Shown here in pieces: positions 1 through 8,252 of a stretch of 64,000 nucleotides of DNA. The notes under the pieces were generated by a model that worked only from the letters and a program-made list of their open reading frames with translations, did not search any database and was not told the DNA's origin. The first letter of the stretch is position 1; the number at the start of each line of letters is the position of its first letter. This DNA comes from Streptomyces sp. NRRL B-1140 (GTDB lineage Bacteria > Actinomycetota > Actinomycetes > Streptomycetales > Streptomycetaceae): assembly GCF_001280065.1 (NCBI RefSeq), contig NZ_LGEA01000001.1, positions 400,274 through 464,273 on the forward strand. Direction: 5' to 3'. Position numbers and translations under genes: made by a program.

Positions 1-657
1 GTCGGCCATCTTCTGGTAGCCCGAGTCGTTGGGGTGCAGGGGGTCGGCCAGGTCGGCCGTGGTGAGGCTGCTCATGTCGACGTGGGCGACGTGTTTGCCC
101 GCCGCTTGTGCGTCGCTGACGATCTGGCGGGTGGCCTGGTTGTACGCGCCCCGGAACCGCTCCTCGGAGCTGCTGGTCGACACGACCAGGGAGGCGACGA
201 GGACCGTGGCGTCGGGGACGTCGGCGGTGATCTGGTTGACCAGCGACTTCAGCCGGGCGATGGCGGTGTCGACCTCGGAGGCCCCCTGGAGGTCGTTGGT
301 GCCGATGTGCAGCGTGACGACATTGGGCCGGTAGCGGGTGAGCGAGGCGTCGGCGAGTGCGGCGATCTGGTCGATGCGGTACCCCGAGTGGCCCTCGTTG
401 TCGGGATCGGACATCGAACCGGCCCGTCCGGTGCCCACGAAGTCCAGCGGGTGGCCGTCCGCAGCGAGTCTGTCCCACAACGCCGCCCGGTAGCCGTTGC
501 CCGTACTGCTTCCCACACCCCAGGTGATGGAGTCGCCCAACGGCATGACCCGCAAAGGCGTGTCGGGGGCGGCGGAGGCGGGGGTCACACCTGCCGCTGT
601 CAGCCCGAGCACGGCGGAGACGAGCGTGACCAGGGGGAGGATGCGGGACTTTTTCAT
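1..657 (-). CDS. Secreted SGNH/GDSL hydrolase, 3' end cut by window edge
   Basis: Reading leftwards from an ATG at 657 with an AAGGA-type ribosome site just upstream, 219 codons lie in the window and the reading frame is still open at base 1. Residues 1-30 form a signal peptide (MKKS basic start, hydrophobic core, ASAA cleavage site). The mature part shows the SGNH hydrolase blocks: GDS with the nucleophile Ser43, GTND at about 119-122 and DPLH with the Asp205/His208 pair near the visible end. The enzyme is therefore an extracellular esterase/lipase-like hydrolase of unknown substrate, lacking only a short C-terminus here. It is separated from the next gene by about 880 bases and shows no link to the biosynthetic locus. 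Confidence 0.9.
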   Translation of the reverse strand, partial: MKKSRILPLVTLVSAVLGLTAAGVTPASAAPDTPLRVMPLGDSITWGVGSSTGNGYRAALWDRLAADGHPLDFVGTGRAGSMSDPDNEGHSGYRIDQIAALADASLTRYRPNVVTLHIGTNDLQGASEVDTAIARLKSLVNQITADVPDATVLVASLVVSTSSSEERFRGAYNQATRQIVSDAQAAGKHVAHVDMSSLTTADLADPLHPNDSGYQKMAD

Positions 658-995
658 GGAGTTCCTTCTCTTCGGCGAGTGATTGTTGTCCAGCGGGCCG
701 ACCGCCGCCCGGCGGGCATCGGGGTGCGGTGCGTCACGGCGATCCGCTCGGCGTGCGGATCGCCGAACACGAGCGGCGCCGTGCCGGCCCGCCTCCACCG
801 CTGCGGTGGCGAACGCCGTGGGGACGAGGAAGCCTTTGCGGCTTTGGTCCGGAGCAGGCGGAGGCGGCATTCGGCGTCATCGCGTCAACCCTTCTTGGCG
901 CATCAGGACACCCGGCGGAGGGCCGTCGGCTGCGGTGTCGTGACCGGAATCGGCAGAGCTGAAAGCAGACATCCCATTACTGCTGCGTGATGCAC

Positions 996-1013
996 CGTCG
1001 AAGCGCTTCGACG
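996..1013. promoter_or_regulatory. Perfect 18-bp palindrome, LacI-family-like operator
   Basis: Bases 996-1013 form a perfect palindrome around the core GAAGCGCTTC. Streptomyces LacI/GalR regulators of sugar polymer use (for example CebR) bind palindromes centred on GCGC, so this is a plausible operator. The regulator itself is not in the window. Confidence 0.55.
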
Positions 1014-1155
1014 TTGCTGGGAGGTTAAGTGAGGGCCTGAGAGCACACAAGGGCGCACTCGAAGATTACTCAAAGATGCAACAACCGCGCCCCTGCGCTC
1101 TGCTCAACGCATCGAGGGCGATCTCTTGACACTGCCCCGGACCTCTGACGAGCAT

Positions 1156-1167
1156 CGAAGCGCTTCA
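1156..1167. promoter_or_regulatory. Second GAAGCGCTTC operator copy
   Basis: A second copy of the 10-bp palindrome GAAGCGCTTC sits at 1157-1166, about 25 bases after a TTGACA hexamer at 1126-1131. It would overlap the initiation region of a promoter reading into the esterase gene at 1540. Repetition of the same unusual palindrome 160 bases apart supports a real regulator site. Confidence 0.5.
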
Positions 1168-1539
1168 CTTTCCTTCTCCGGCCACCTCGGGGGAATCTCA
1201 TGCGTCTGCCCACGCGCCGCACCCACCACCGTCGTTGCGCGGCCGCGACGACGCCTGCCGAAGCGCGTCGACAACCCTCCGTCGCGGCTCCGCCTCGCCG
1301 GAAAGATGGGATCCCTGCACCAGCTCACGCCCGCCTTCGATCGCCTGAGCGTCGACGGGGCACACGCCGGCCAGGAGCGTGTTCACTTCACCGCCGCCAC
1401 GACGCGGTGCGGCGTCCCGGGCCCTCGTCAGAGCCGGCCGCCCTCGCCCATATCCGCCGGGCCTGATGCCAGAGCCCGGAGCGACCCACCGCCGGACCGG
1501 GCCGATCCCGGCCGCGCCGGATCCAGGAAGGACAGCGTC

Positions 1540-2901
1540 ATGTCCCCGAAGTCCAGGAAGAGAACCGTCAAGGATGTGCTGGCCGCCCTGCTTTTGGGGA
1601 TCTCGCCGCTGATCGCGGCGCTCGTACTGACGGGCAGCTCTGCCACCACCGCGTCGGCCGCGTCGGCCGCGTCACTGAAGGAGGTGACGGACTTCGGCAG
1701 CAACCCGGGCAACCTGCGGATGTACACCTACGTGCCCGACAGCGCCCCGGCACGCCCGGCGGTGCTGGTGGCGGTGCACTATTGCACCGGCACGGGGCCC
1801 GCCTTCCACTCCGGCACGGAGTTCGCCCGCCTTGCCGACCAGTACGGGTTCATCGTCGTCTACCCGGACGCGAACGTCAGCGGGCAGTGCTTCGACGTCT
1901 CCTCGCCCCAGGCGCTCAAGCATGACGGGGGCAGTGATCCCATGAGCATCGCCTCGATGGTCCGGTACACCGTGCGGAACATGAACGCCGACGCCGACCG
2001 GGTCTACGTCACCGGTGCCTCGTCCGGCGCGATGACGACCAATGTCATGCTCGGCGCGTACCCCGACTTGTTCAAGGCGGGTGCGGCGTTCATGGGCGTG
2101 CCGTTCGGCTGTTTCGCCACCACCGACGGCTCCGGCTGGAACAGCGCCTGCGCCACCGGCCAGATCACCAGGACCCCGCAGGCGTGGGGCGACCTCGTCC
2201 GGGCCGCCTACCCCGGGTACACCGGCCCGCGGCCGCGGATGCAGCTGTGGCACGGCACCGAGGACGAAGCGCTGCACTACGCGAACTTCGGTGAAGAGAT
2301 CAAGCAGTGGACCGATGTGCTCGGGGTGAGCCGGACACCGGCCCGCACCGACTCCCCGCAGACCGGCTGGACCCGCACCCGCTACGGCTCCACCACCGCA
2401 CAGGCACCGGTCGAGGCGATCAGCGTCCAGGGTGTGGGACACGCCCTGCCCTCCAGCGGTATGGCGGCCCGGGCCATTGCCTTCTTCGGACTCGACGGCT
2501 CGGGCGGCTCCGGAGGCACCACAGGTCCTGTCCACGCCACCGGTTCGGGCAAGTGCCTGGACGTCCCCGGCTTTACGCAGACCAATGGCGCCCAGACGCA
2601 GATCTGGGACTGCAACGGCCAGACGAACCAGTCCTGGACCAGTACGCCGGCCAAGCAGCTCACCGTCTACGGCGGTGCGAAGTGCCTCGACGCGACCGGC
2701 ACCGCGGCCGGTGCGAAAGTCGCGATCTGGGACTGCAACGGCGGCACCAACCAGCAATGGAACCTCAACCCCAACGGCACCATCACCGGCGTCCGGTCAG
2801 GCCTGTGCCTGGATGTGGCCGGTGCCTCCACCGCCAACGGCGCACCGGTCACACTGTGGGACTGCAACGGCGGCACCAACCAGCAGTGGCGCTTCGGCTG
2901 A
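1540..2901 (+). CDS. Secreted PHB-depolymerase/CE1-type esterase with ricin-type lectin domain
   Basis: The frame is open from further upstream, but the ATG at 1540 is preceded by AGGAAGGAC and opens a signal peptide (KSRKR followed by a hydrophobic stretch and an Ala-rich cleavage region, about residues 1-44), giving 453 residues. Residues about 50-325 form an alpha/beta-hydrolase of the LpqC/PHB-depolymerase family with nucleophile Ser161 in GASSG, a candidate acid in HGTED and a His in VGHAL. After a Gly/Ser linker, about residues 330-453 contain three QxW-type repeats of a ricin-B (CBM13) beta-trefoil. Likely role: extracellular deacetylation or ester hydrolysis on a polysaccharide such as xylan; the substrate is inferred. 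Two LacI-type palindromes upstream fit sugar-controlled expression. Confidence 0.88.
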   Translation: MSPKSRKRTVKDVLAALLLGISPLIAALVLTGSSATTASAASAASLKEVTDFGSNPGNLRMYTYVPDSAPARPAVLVAVHYCTGTGPAFHSGTEFARLADQYGFIVVYPDANVSGQCFDVSSPQALKHDGGSDPMSIASMVRYTVRNMNADADRVYVTGASSGAMTTNVMLGAYPDLFKAGAAFMGVPFGCFATTDGSGWNSACATGQITRTPQAWGDLVRAAYPGYTGPRPRMQLWHGTEDEALHYANFGEEIKQWTDVLGVSRTPARTDSPQTGWTRTRYGSTTAQAPVEAISVQGVGHALPSSGMAARAIAFFGLDGSGGSGGTTGPVHATGSGKCLDVPGFTQTNGAQTQIWDCNGQTNQSWTSTPAKQLTVYGGAKCLDATGTAAGAKVAIWDCNGGTNQQWNLNPNGTITGVRSGLCLDVAGASTANGAPVTLWDCNGGTNQQWRFG

Positions 2902-3007
2902 CACCACCGCCCCGAGGCTGAGGAGAGCTTCATTTCCCGGTCGGTGAGTGACACATTCGGTCGGTGTGCTGGTCAGGGCCCGGTAGCCGACCCGGGCGGG
3001 CTGTGGC

Positions 3008-4693
3008 TCAGGCGTCGATGACGACGGGGATGATGAGGGGCTTGCGGCGGTGGGTGCGGAACGCCCAGTTCGCCACGGCACGGGCGATGAGCTGTTCGAG
3101 CTGCCGCGCGTCCCCGACGCCTTCCTCGGCCGCGGTGCCCAGGGCCTTCTCGATGACGGGGATGACCGGTTCGAAGGTGGCGTCGTCATGGACGAAGCCG
3201 CGTGCCAGGAAGTCGGGGGCCTCGGTGAGGGTACCGGTGTCCGCGTCGACGATCGCCACCACCGTGACGACGCCTTCCTCCGCGAGGGTGAGGCGGTCCT
3301 TGAGGGACGCTTCGGTGGCGCCGCCGACTGCCATGCCGTCCACGTAGACGTTGCCGGCGGGGACCTTGCCGGTGATGGACGCGCGCCCGCCGACGAGGTC
3401 GACGACGACGCCGTCCTCGGCGATGACGACCCGGTCGGGGTCGACGCCGGTACGGATGGCGAGGTCGCCGTTGGCCCGCAGGTGGCGCCATTCACCGTGC
3501 ACCGGCATGACGTTGCGCGGTTTGACGATGTTGTAGCAGTAGACGAGTTCGCCGGCGCTCGCGTGCCCTGAGACGTGCACCTTGGCGTTGCCCTTGTGCA
3601 CCACGTGGGCACCCCACCGGGTGAGTCCGTTGATCACCCGGTAGATGGCGTTCTCGTTGCCGGGGATGAGGGAGCTGGCGAGCAGGACGGTGTCGCCCTC
3701 GCCAATGCGGATCATGTGGTCGCGGTTGGCCATCCGCGACAGCGCGGCCATCGGTTCGCCCTGCGAGCCGGTGCACACCAAGGTCACCTTGTGGTCCGGG
3801 AGCTTCTCCAGCTCCTTCGTGCTCACGACCAGACCGGAGGGGACCTTCAGATAGCCCAGATCACGGGCGATGCCCATGTTGCGGACCATCGACCGGCCGA
3901 CGAAGGCGACCTTGCGGCCGTGCTGGTGGGCGGCGTCCAGGACCTGCTGGATGCGGTGCACATGGCTGGCGAAGCTGGAGACGATGACCCGACGCGGCGC
4001 GGTGCGCATCACCTGCTCGATCGCCGGGTTCAGCTCACGCTCGGAGGTGGTGAAGCCGGGTACTTCGGCATTGGTGGAGTCGGTGAGGAACAGGTCCACG
4101 CCCTCCTCGCCGAGGCGGGCGAAGGCGCGCAGATCGGTGATGCGGTCGTCGAGGGGGAACTGGTCCATCTTGAAGTCGCCGGTGTGCAGCACCATCCCGG
4201 CCTGGGTGCGGATCGCGACCGCGAGGCTGTCGGGGATGGAGTGGTTGACCGCCACGAACTCACAGTCGAAGGGCCCGAAACCGCGCCGGTCGCCCTCCCG
4301 CACCCGAACGGTGCGCGGCCGGATGCCGTGCTCCTTGAGCTTGGCCTCCAGGAACGCCAGTGTCAGCTTGGAGCCGACAACGGGAATGTCGGACCGCTCG
4401 CGCAACAAATACGGCACGCCGCCGATGTGGTCCTCGTGGCCGTGGGTGAGTACCACGGCCACGACATCGTCCAGCCGGTCCCGGATGGAGGTGAAGTCCG
4501 GCAGGATCACATCCACACCGGGCTGCGTCTCCTCGGGGAACAGCACGCCGCAGTCCACGATGAGCAACTTGCCGGCGTGCTCGAAGACGGTCATGTTGCG
4601 GCCGATCTCACCCAGACCGCCCAGGGCGATGACCCGCAGCCCTCCCTTGGGAAGGGGCGGGGCGGCTTTCAGTTCGGGGTGCGGATGGCTCAT
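3008..4693 (-). CDS. rnj: Ribonuclease J
   Basis: A 561-residue protein, the usual length of Streptomyces RNase J. It has the metallo-beta-lactamase/beta-CASP signature HGHEDH (His84, His86, Asp88, His89) and later conserved motifs such as SGHAS and PVHGEWRH. RNase J is a cytoplasmic endonuclease and 5' exonuclease acting in mRNA decay and rRNA maturation. The frame extends upstream to 4816, but the ATG at 4693 with GAAGG just before it gives the family-typical N-terminus. This is a housekeeping gene outside the biosynthetic locus. Confidence 0.95.
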   Translation of the reverse strand: MSHPHPELKAAPPLPKGGLRVIALGGLGEIGRNMTVFEHAGKLLIVDCGVLFPEETQPGVDVILPDFTSIRDRLDDVVAVVLTHGHEDHIGGVPYLLRERSDIPVVGSKLTLAFLEAKLKEHGIRPRTVRVREGDRRGFGPFDCEFVAVNHSIPDSLAVAIRTQAGMVLHTGDFKMDQFPLDDRITDLRAFARLGEEGVDLFLTDSTNAEVPGFTTSERELNPAIEQVMRTAPRRVIVSSFASHVHRIQQVLDAAHQHGRKVAFVGRSMVRNMGIARDLGYLKVPSGLVVSTKELEKLPDHKVTLVCTGSQGEPMAALSRMANRDHMIRIGEGDTVLLASSLIPGNENAIYRVINGLTRWGAHVVHKGNAKVHVSGHASAGELVYCYNIVKPRNVMPVHGEWRHLRANGDLAIRTGVDPDRVVIAEDGVVVDLVGGRASITGKVPAGNVYVDGMAVGGATEASLKDRLTLAEEGVVTVVAIVDADTGTLTEAPDFLARGFVHDDATFEPVIPVIEKALGTAAEEGVGDARQLEQLIARAVANWAFRTHRRKPLIIPVVIDA

Positions 4694-4965
4694 GCCTTCA
4701 CGGTACCCGGAGAGTGGGACGGCATGATCCATCGCCCGTGCGGTCTCTTCCGCCCGGCAGTCCGGGGCACCCACACCTGCTGCGCCTCCGAAGAAGCTGT
4801 CACGGGCAGCTCTCACCAGGACCGGGATGGTCGCCGATGACGCAGTCGCCGCGCATATGCCCCCCTGCCCCGGAGTACGGCACCGGGCGATCCGTGTGCG
4901 CCTGTCCGGACCAGTGGTGCCACTGCCCGAGCGCCCGGACGGGACGACGCATAGAATTCGCTCTC

Positions 4966-5325
4966 ATGCCGAAGCCTGACGATCTGATCGTTGACATCGC
5001 TGCCCTCGTGGAGTCCGGGCAAAGCAATCAGATGTCCCTGACAGTGGTCACCGGTGGTGCTGTCATCACCGGCCGCCTGGCTCCCGAAGCCGTATGGCGG
5101 CAGAGGGTGTCGGAGGTGCTGACGGACTCCGCGCACCTGGGCGATTTCTCCGCCGTCTTCGACACCCCCGCGAAGAAGGACGGGCCGCCCACACATCTGC
5201 ACTTCCACGTCGCGCGGATCCTGCAGGGCACGGTGGGGATCCCGGAGACGGGCGGGATGTACCGCATCGCGATCGAGGACGTCAGCGCCTGGACCGTGGG
5301 CGACTTCAGCTACTCGGACCACTGA
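4966..5325 (+). CDS. Small hypothetical protein
   Basis: The ATG at 4966 opens a 119-residue soluble protein without signal peptide or membrane segment. The first 50 residues alternate short beta-like stretches (MSLTVVTGGAVITGRL), a layout reminiscent of gas-vesicle accessory GvpU-like proteins, but I cannot confirm this. The frame is open further upstream; ATG 4966 is preferred because upstream residues are Pro/Arg/Cys-rich and unlike protein. It is followed by a strong terminator hairpin. Function unknown. Confidence 0.6.
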   Translation: MPKPDDLIVDIAALVESGQSNQMSLTVVTGGAVITGRLAPEAVWRQRVSEVLTDSAHLGDFSAVFDTPAKKDGPPTHLHFHVARILQGTVGIPETGGMYRIAIEDVSAWTVGDFSYSDH

Positions 5326-5360
5326 CGCACCACCGCGCCGGGAGCGGGCGGCACGCAATG

Positions 5361-5390
5361 AGGGCTCTACCGGCGTGCCGGTAGAGCCCT
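5361..5390. terminator. Strong hairpin terminator
   Basis: A perfect 14-bp stem (5361-5374 pairing with 5377-5390) encloses a 2-base loop, 35 bases after the stop of the small hypothetical gene. There is no long T tract, which is common for Streptomyces terminators. It separates the chromosomal genes on the left from the biosynthetic block on the right. Confidence 0.75.
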
Positions 5391-5917
5391 GTGTTCTGTG
5401 TTCGGCTCCGCGTGTCCCGCCGGTCAGCCGCGCGGGGGTGCCGTGCGTCACGGAAGCCCGCTGCGCAAGTGCGGCCTCGGGAAGGGCGGCGCGACAGCCG
5501 GATCGAGCGCCTCGCACACCTCCAGCACGTCCTGGGCGTACTCGACGGCAGCTCGTTCCGGCCGGTTGTTCCGGACGGCGTCCGCAGGCGGACTGTGCGG
5601 TCCCCGGCATCGCTTCCGCGGACCACGCCTCACGGCCTGGGAGCGCCGCGCACCCTCGGATGACGAGACGCATATCGAGTGACCCACCTGGAAGCCACGG
5701 CCGTCGCGCCTTGCCCTGTGTGACTGACGATGACGTAGGCGCTCCCATCATCCCAGGTCAGCGGGAACTTCCTCGCATGTCATCGTCTACGGCACGACTG
5801 TCACGCGGTGGATCGGTGCCGTGGGAGGGGCGGCGGAATTTAGTGGTCGGTAATTCAGCCTTTAGACCGCCCTGCTTGTATGCACTGGTCAATCACCTTC
5901 CACAGTAGGAGGTCCAT
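5391..5917. other. Leader/promoter region of block A, no gene seen
   Basis: About 530 bases with no supported coding sequence. The last 90 bases carry two TTTAG units exactly 22 bases apart (listed separately) and an AGGAGG ribosome site at 5907-5912 for the ACP gene. Presumably the promoter region of the nine-gene operon starting at 5918. Confidence 0.5.
5839..5865. promoter_or_regulatory. SARP-type repeat box upstream of block A
   Basis: TTTAG occurs at 5839-5843 and 5861-5865, exactly 22 bases (two 11-base turns) apart; on the other strand these read CTAAA. The same unit with 11- or 22-base spacing recurs before other transcription units in this window. It lies about 50-80 bases before the ACP start. 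Binding by the SARP encoded at 23699-24487 is inferred. Confidence 0.5.
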
Positions 5918-6172
5918 GTGCCTGCGCAGCCCACGCGCGACCAAGTCGAGCGGTTCGTCGTCGAGACCCTGGTGGACTGCGGCGCCGAGCGGGACGAGAT
6001 CCACACGGACGCCACATTCGACGAGCTGGAGATCGATTCCCTGGACCTGGTGGACCTTGGCCAGTCGGTGAGCAAAGAGTTCCAGATCAAGCTTCGCCCC
6101 AAGGATCTGGACGATGTGAAGTCCGTGGGTGAGGCGCTGGACGTCATCTGCGCTGTCGCCGGAGCTAAGTGA
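5918..6172 (+). CDS. Acyl carrier protein, block A
   Basis: An 84-residue acidic protein with the phosphopantetheine site EIDSLDLVDL (Ser41). The GTG at 5918 is set by an AGGAGG at 5907-5912; an overlapping ATG at 5916 is out of frame. It is a discrete type II carrier, expected to hold a thioester intermediate for the ketosynthase that overlaps its stop codon (GTGA). As first gene of a nine-gene block that also encodes a phosphopantetheinyl transferase, it is probably the working carrier for the radical SAM, FAD and crotonase enzymes downstream; that assignment is inferred. Confidence 0.92.
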   Translation: MPAQPTRDQVERFVVETLVDCGAERDEIHTDATFDELEIDSLDLVDLGQSVSKEFQIKLRPKDLDDVKSVGEALDVICAVAGAK

Positions 6173-7365
6173 GCCGCCGTATCGCCGTCACCGGAACCGG
6201 TGCGGTGACGGCACTCGGTAACGGTGCGGACGTCCTGCACGCCAGGGTGGTCGCCGGTCACAGTGGGCTGGCCGACGGTGTGGGGCGCTGCCGTGAATTC
6301 GTGCCCGAGCATGCGCTCAACCGCAAGGAGAAGCGCCGGACCGATCGTTGTACCCAACTGGCCATGGCCGCCTGCCAGGAAGCGATGGCACAGGCGGGGT
6401 GGACCGAGCAGATGCCATACGACGGAGGGCGAGTGGCGTGTGTCGTCGGCACCGGGATCGGCGGCTTCCACACCCTCAGGACTCAGCTGGACGTCCTGCG
6501 CGAGGACGGTCCGGACGCGGTGTCGGGGCTGACCATCCCGATGATGATGGCCAACGCCACTCCGGCACAGCTCTCGTTGAAGTACGGTTTCCGGGGCGAG
6601 AGTTGGACAGTGATGTCGGCCTGCGCCGCGGGGGCCCAGGCTATCGGCTCCGGGGTACGGCTGATCCGCGCCGGCGAGGCTGACGCCGCGGTGGTTGGCG
6701 GCACCGAGGCCGGGCTTTCGGAATTCATGCATGCCGCGTTTCTGAACGCGGGAGCGCTCTCGCCGACCGGTACGTCCACACCGTTCGCCAAGGACCGCGA
6801 CGGCTTCATCATGGGCGAGGGAGCCGGGATCCTGGTCCTGGAGGACCTGGAGTCGGCTGAGCGCCGCGGCGCCACGGTGCTTGCCGAGCTCGTCGGCTAC
6901 GGCTCCACCACCGACGCCCACCACGTCACGGCGCCGGAGCCCTCCGGGACCACCGCGGCCCTTGCGGTGCGCAAGGCGCTCGACGACGCGGGACTGGCAC
7001 CGAGCGACATCGGCTACATCAACGCTCACGGTACCGGCACGGTACTGAACGACCTGGCGGAGGCCACGGCGATGGCGTCCGTACTCGGAGACGAGCTGAG
7101 CCGTATCCCGATGTCCTCGACGAAGGCATCGATCGGACATCTGCTGGGTGCCGCGGGCGCCGTGGAGGCGGTCGCCGCAGTGCAGGCGCTGCGCCATCGG
7201 GTGGTGCCGCCGACGGTGGGCCTTGCCGATCCGGACCCGCAGCTCGACGGCGTCCGCCACGTGTTGAAGGCGTGTGCGCTGGAAAAGCCGGTCGCCCTGT
7301 CCACGTCCTTCGGCTTCGGCGGCCATAACGCGGTTCTCGTCCTGAAGGGGGGCACGCCGTGCTGA
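6169..7365 (+). CDS. FabF-like beta-ketoacyl-ACP synthase, block A
   Basis: 398 residues, the usual length of KASII enzymes. The triad is complete: Cys152 in SACAAG, His288 in AHGTGT and His325 in GHLLGAAG. It should elongate an acyl chain on an ACP with malonyl-ACP in the cytoplasm. The GTG start overlaps the ACP stop by four bases, indicating translational coupling. No CLF-like partner sits beside it, unlike the two KS pairs elsewhere in the window, so it may act as a homodimer on one or few extension steps. Confidence 0.93.
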   Translation: MSRRIAVTGTGAVTALGNGADVLHARVVAGHSGLADGVGRCREFVPEHALNRKEKRRTDRCTQLAMAACQEAMAQAGWTEQMPYDGGRVACVVGTGIGGFHTLRTQLDVLREDGPDAVSGLTIPMMMANATPAQLSLKYGFRGESWTVMSACAAGAQAIGSGVRLIRAGEADAAVVGGTEAGLSEFMHAAFLNAGALSPTGTSTPFAKDRDGFIMGEGAGILVLEDLESAERRGATVLAELVGYGSTTDAHHVTAPEPSGTTAALAVRKALDDAGLAPSDIGYINAHGTGTVLNDLAEATAMASVLGDELSRIPMSSTKASIGHLLGAAGAVEAVAAVQALRHRVVPPTVGLADPDPQLDGVRHVLKACALEKPVALSTSFGFGGHNAVLVLKGGTPC

Positions 7366-8243
7366 ACACGGAACGCACCGTTCCGTGCTCCTGGGTACAC
7401 AAGCGGGCCGTGGAACAGGTGTTCGTCACCAGCGTCGCCGAGCAGGACGGGCGGCTGCTCGCCATGGCACAACTGCCTCGCACGCACCGGCTCTACAACG
7501 ACGTCCCTTGCGACGGACCCGAGGCGTGGCACGACCTTCTGCTGCTCGGCGAAGTCGCACGGCAGTCCTCCGAGGCGATCGCGCATCAGCTGATGGGTGT
7601 ACCGCTGGACCGCCAGTTCGTCATCGGTCTCATGAAGATCGCGGTCCTCGACAGAAAGGCCATGACCGCGGGTCCTGCGAGCGAGGACGTGCTCGTCGAG
7701 TTGGTGGTGCACAAAGCGAAGAGACGCCCGGACGGAACGCTCCGACAGCTGCGAGCCTCCGTGACATGCCGGCTGAAAGGTGTTCCCGCCGCCGAGTTCA
7801 GCGGGACGCTGATGCTGGTCGAGCAGGCCTCCTACCGAGCACTGCGCGAGGGCGCCGGACCGGCAGTGGTCAGCCCGGGTGGCGTGCGGCCGAGTCCGGC
7901 CGAGGTCGGTCGTACCGACCCGCGCAACGTCGTGATCAGCGATCTGCGCCGTGAGGGCACGGAACTGACAGCCCGTCTTGATGCCAATGTCCACGACCCG
8001 GTCTTCTTCGACCACGAACTCGACCACTACCCCGCGATGCTTCTCGGGGAAGGCGCCCGCCAGGCCGCGTTGGCCGCGTTTCCCGGCGCCAGGACCATCA
8101 CCTCATACACCTTCGCATTCGAAAGGTTCGCCGAGTTCGGAACCCCGGTGACCTATCGGGTCACCCCCCGCGAAGACTCTGTCGCCCTGGAGATCGTGCA
8201 GGGCGAGGAGATCATCGCCACCGGCAAGATCATCACCGATTGA
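7359..8243 (+). CDS. AfsA-type hotdog-repeat protein
   Basis: 294 residues with the two-repeat layout of the AfsA/ScbA/BarX family: the first repeat opens with the family-typical VHK...VFVT stretch, the second carries a D-HYPAMLLGEGARQAA segment like the conserved HP-M-L-E-ARQA motif. AfsA condenses a beta-ketoacyl carrier thioester with dihydroxyacetone phosphate to start gamma-butyrolactone signals; the relatives are hotdog folds akin to thioesterases and dehydratases. Here it lies inside a biosynthetic operon, not next to a signal receptor, so it may transfer an acyl group to a glycerol-type acceptor or act as a dehydratase. Its GTG start overlaps the KS gene by seven bases. Family call is good; the reaction is open. 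Confidence 0.82.
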   Translation: MLNTERTVPCSWVHKRAVEQVFVTSVAEQDGRLLAMAQLPRTHRLYNDVPCDGPEAWHDLLLLGEVARQSSEAIAHQLMGVPLDRQFVIGLMKIAVLDRKAMTAGPASEDVLVELVVHKAKRRPDGTLRQLRASVTCRLKGVPAAEFSGTLMLVEQASYRALREGAGPAVVSPGGVRPSPAEVGRTDPRNVVISDLRREGTELTARLDANVHDPVFFDHELDHYPAMLLGEGARQAALAAFPGARTITSYTFAFERFAEFGTPVTYRVTPREDSVALEIVQGEEIIATGKIITD

Positions 8244-8252
8244 GGAGTGACC

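Larger units (their letters stand above)
658..1539. other. Intergenic region with LacI-type operators, no gene seen
   Basis: No convincing coding sequence lies between the divergent SGNH hydrolase and the lectin esterase; open frames here have no family signature or ribosome site. It holds two copies of a GAAGCGCTTC palindrome (listed separately) and a TTGACA hexamer at 1126-1131. These are best read as control elements for the downstream secreted esterase. Confidence 0.6.

Noticed and set aside
34..990. Long rightward open frame over the SGNH hydrolase
   Set aside because: It is the high-GC antisense shadow of a leftward gene with clear signal peptide and SGNH motifs; the translated frame is Gly/Arg-rich without motifs.
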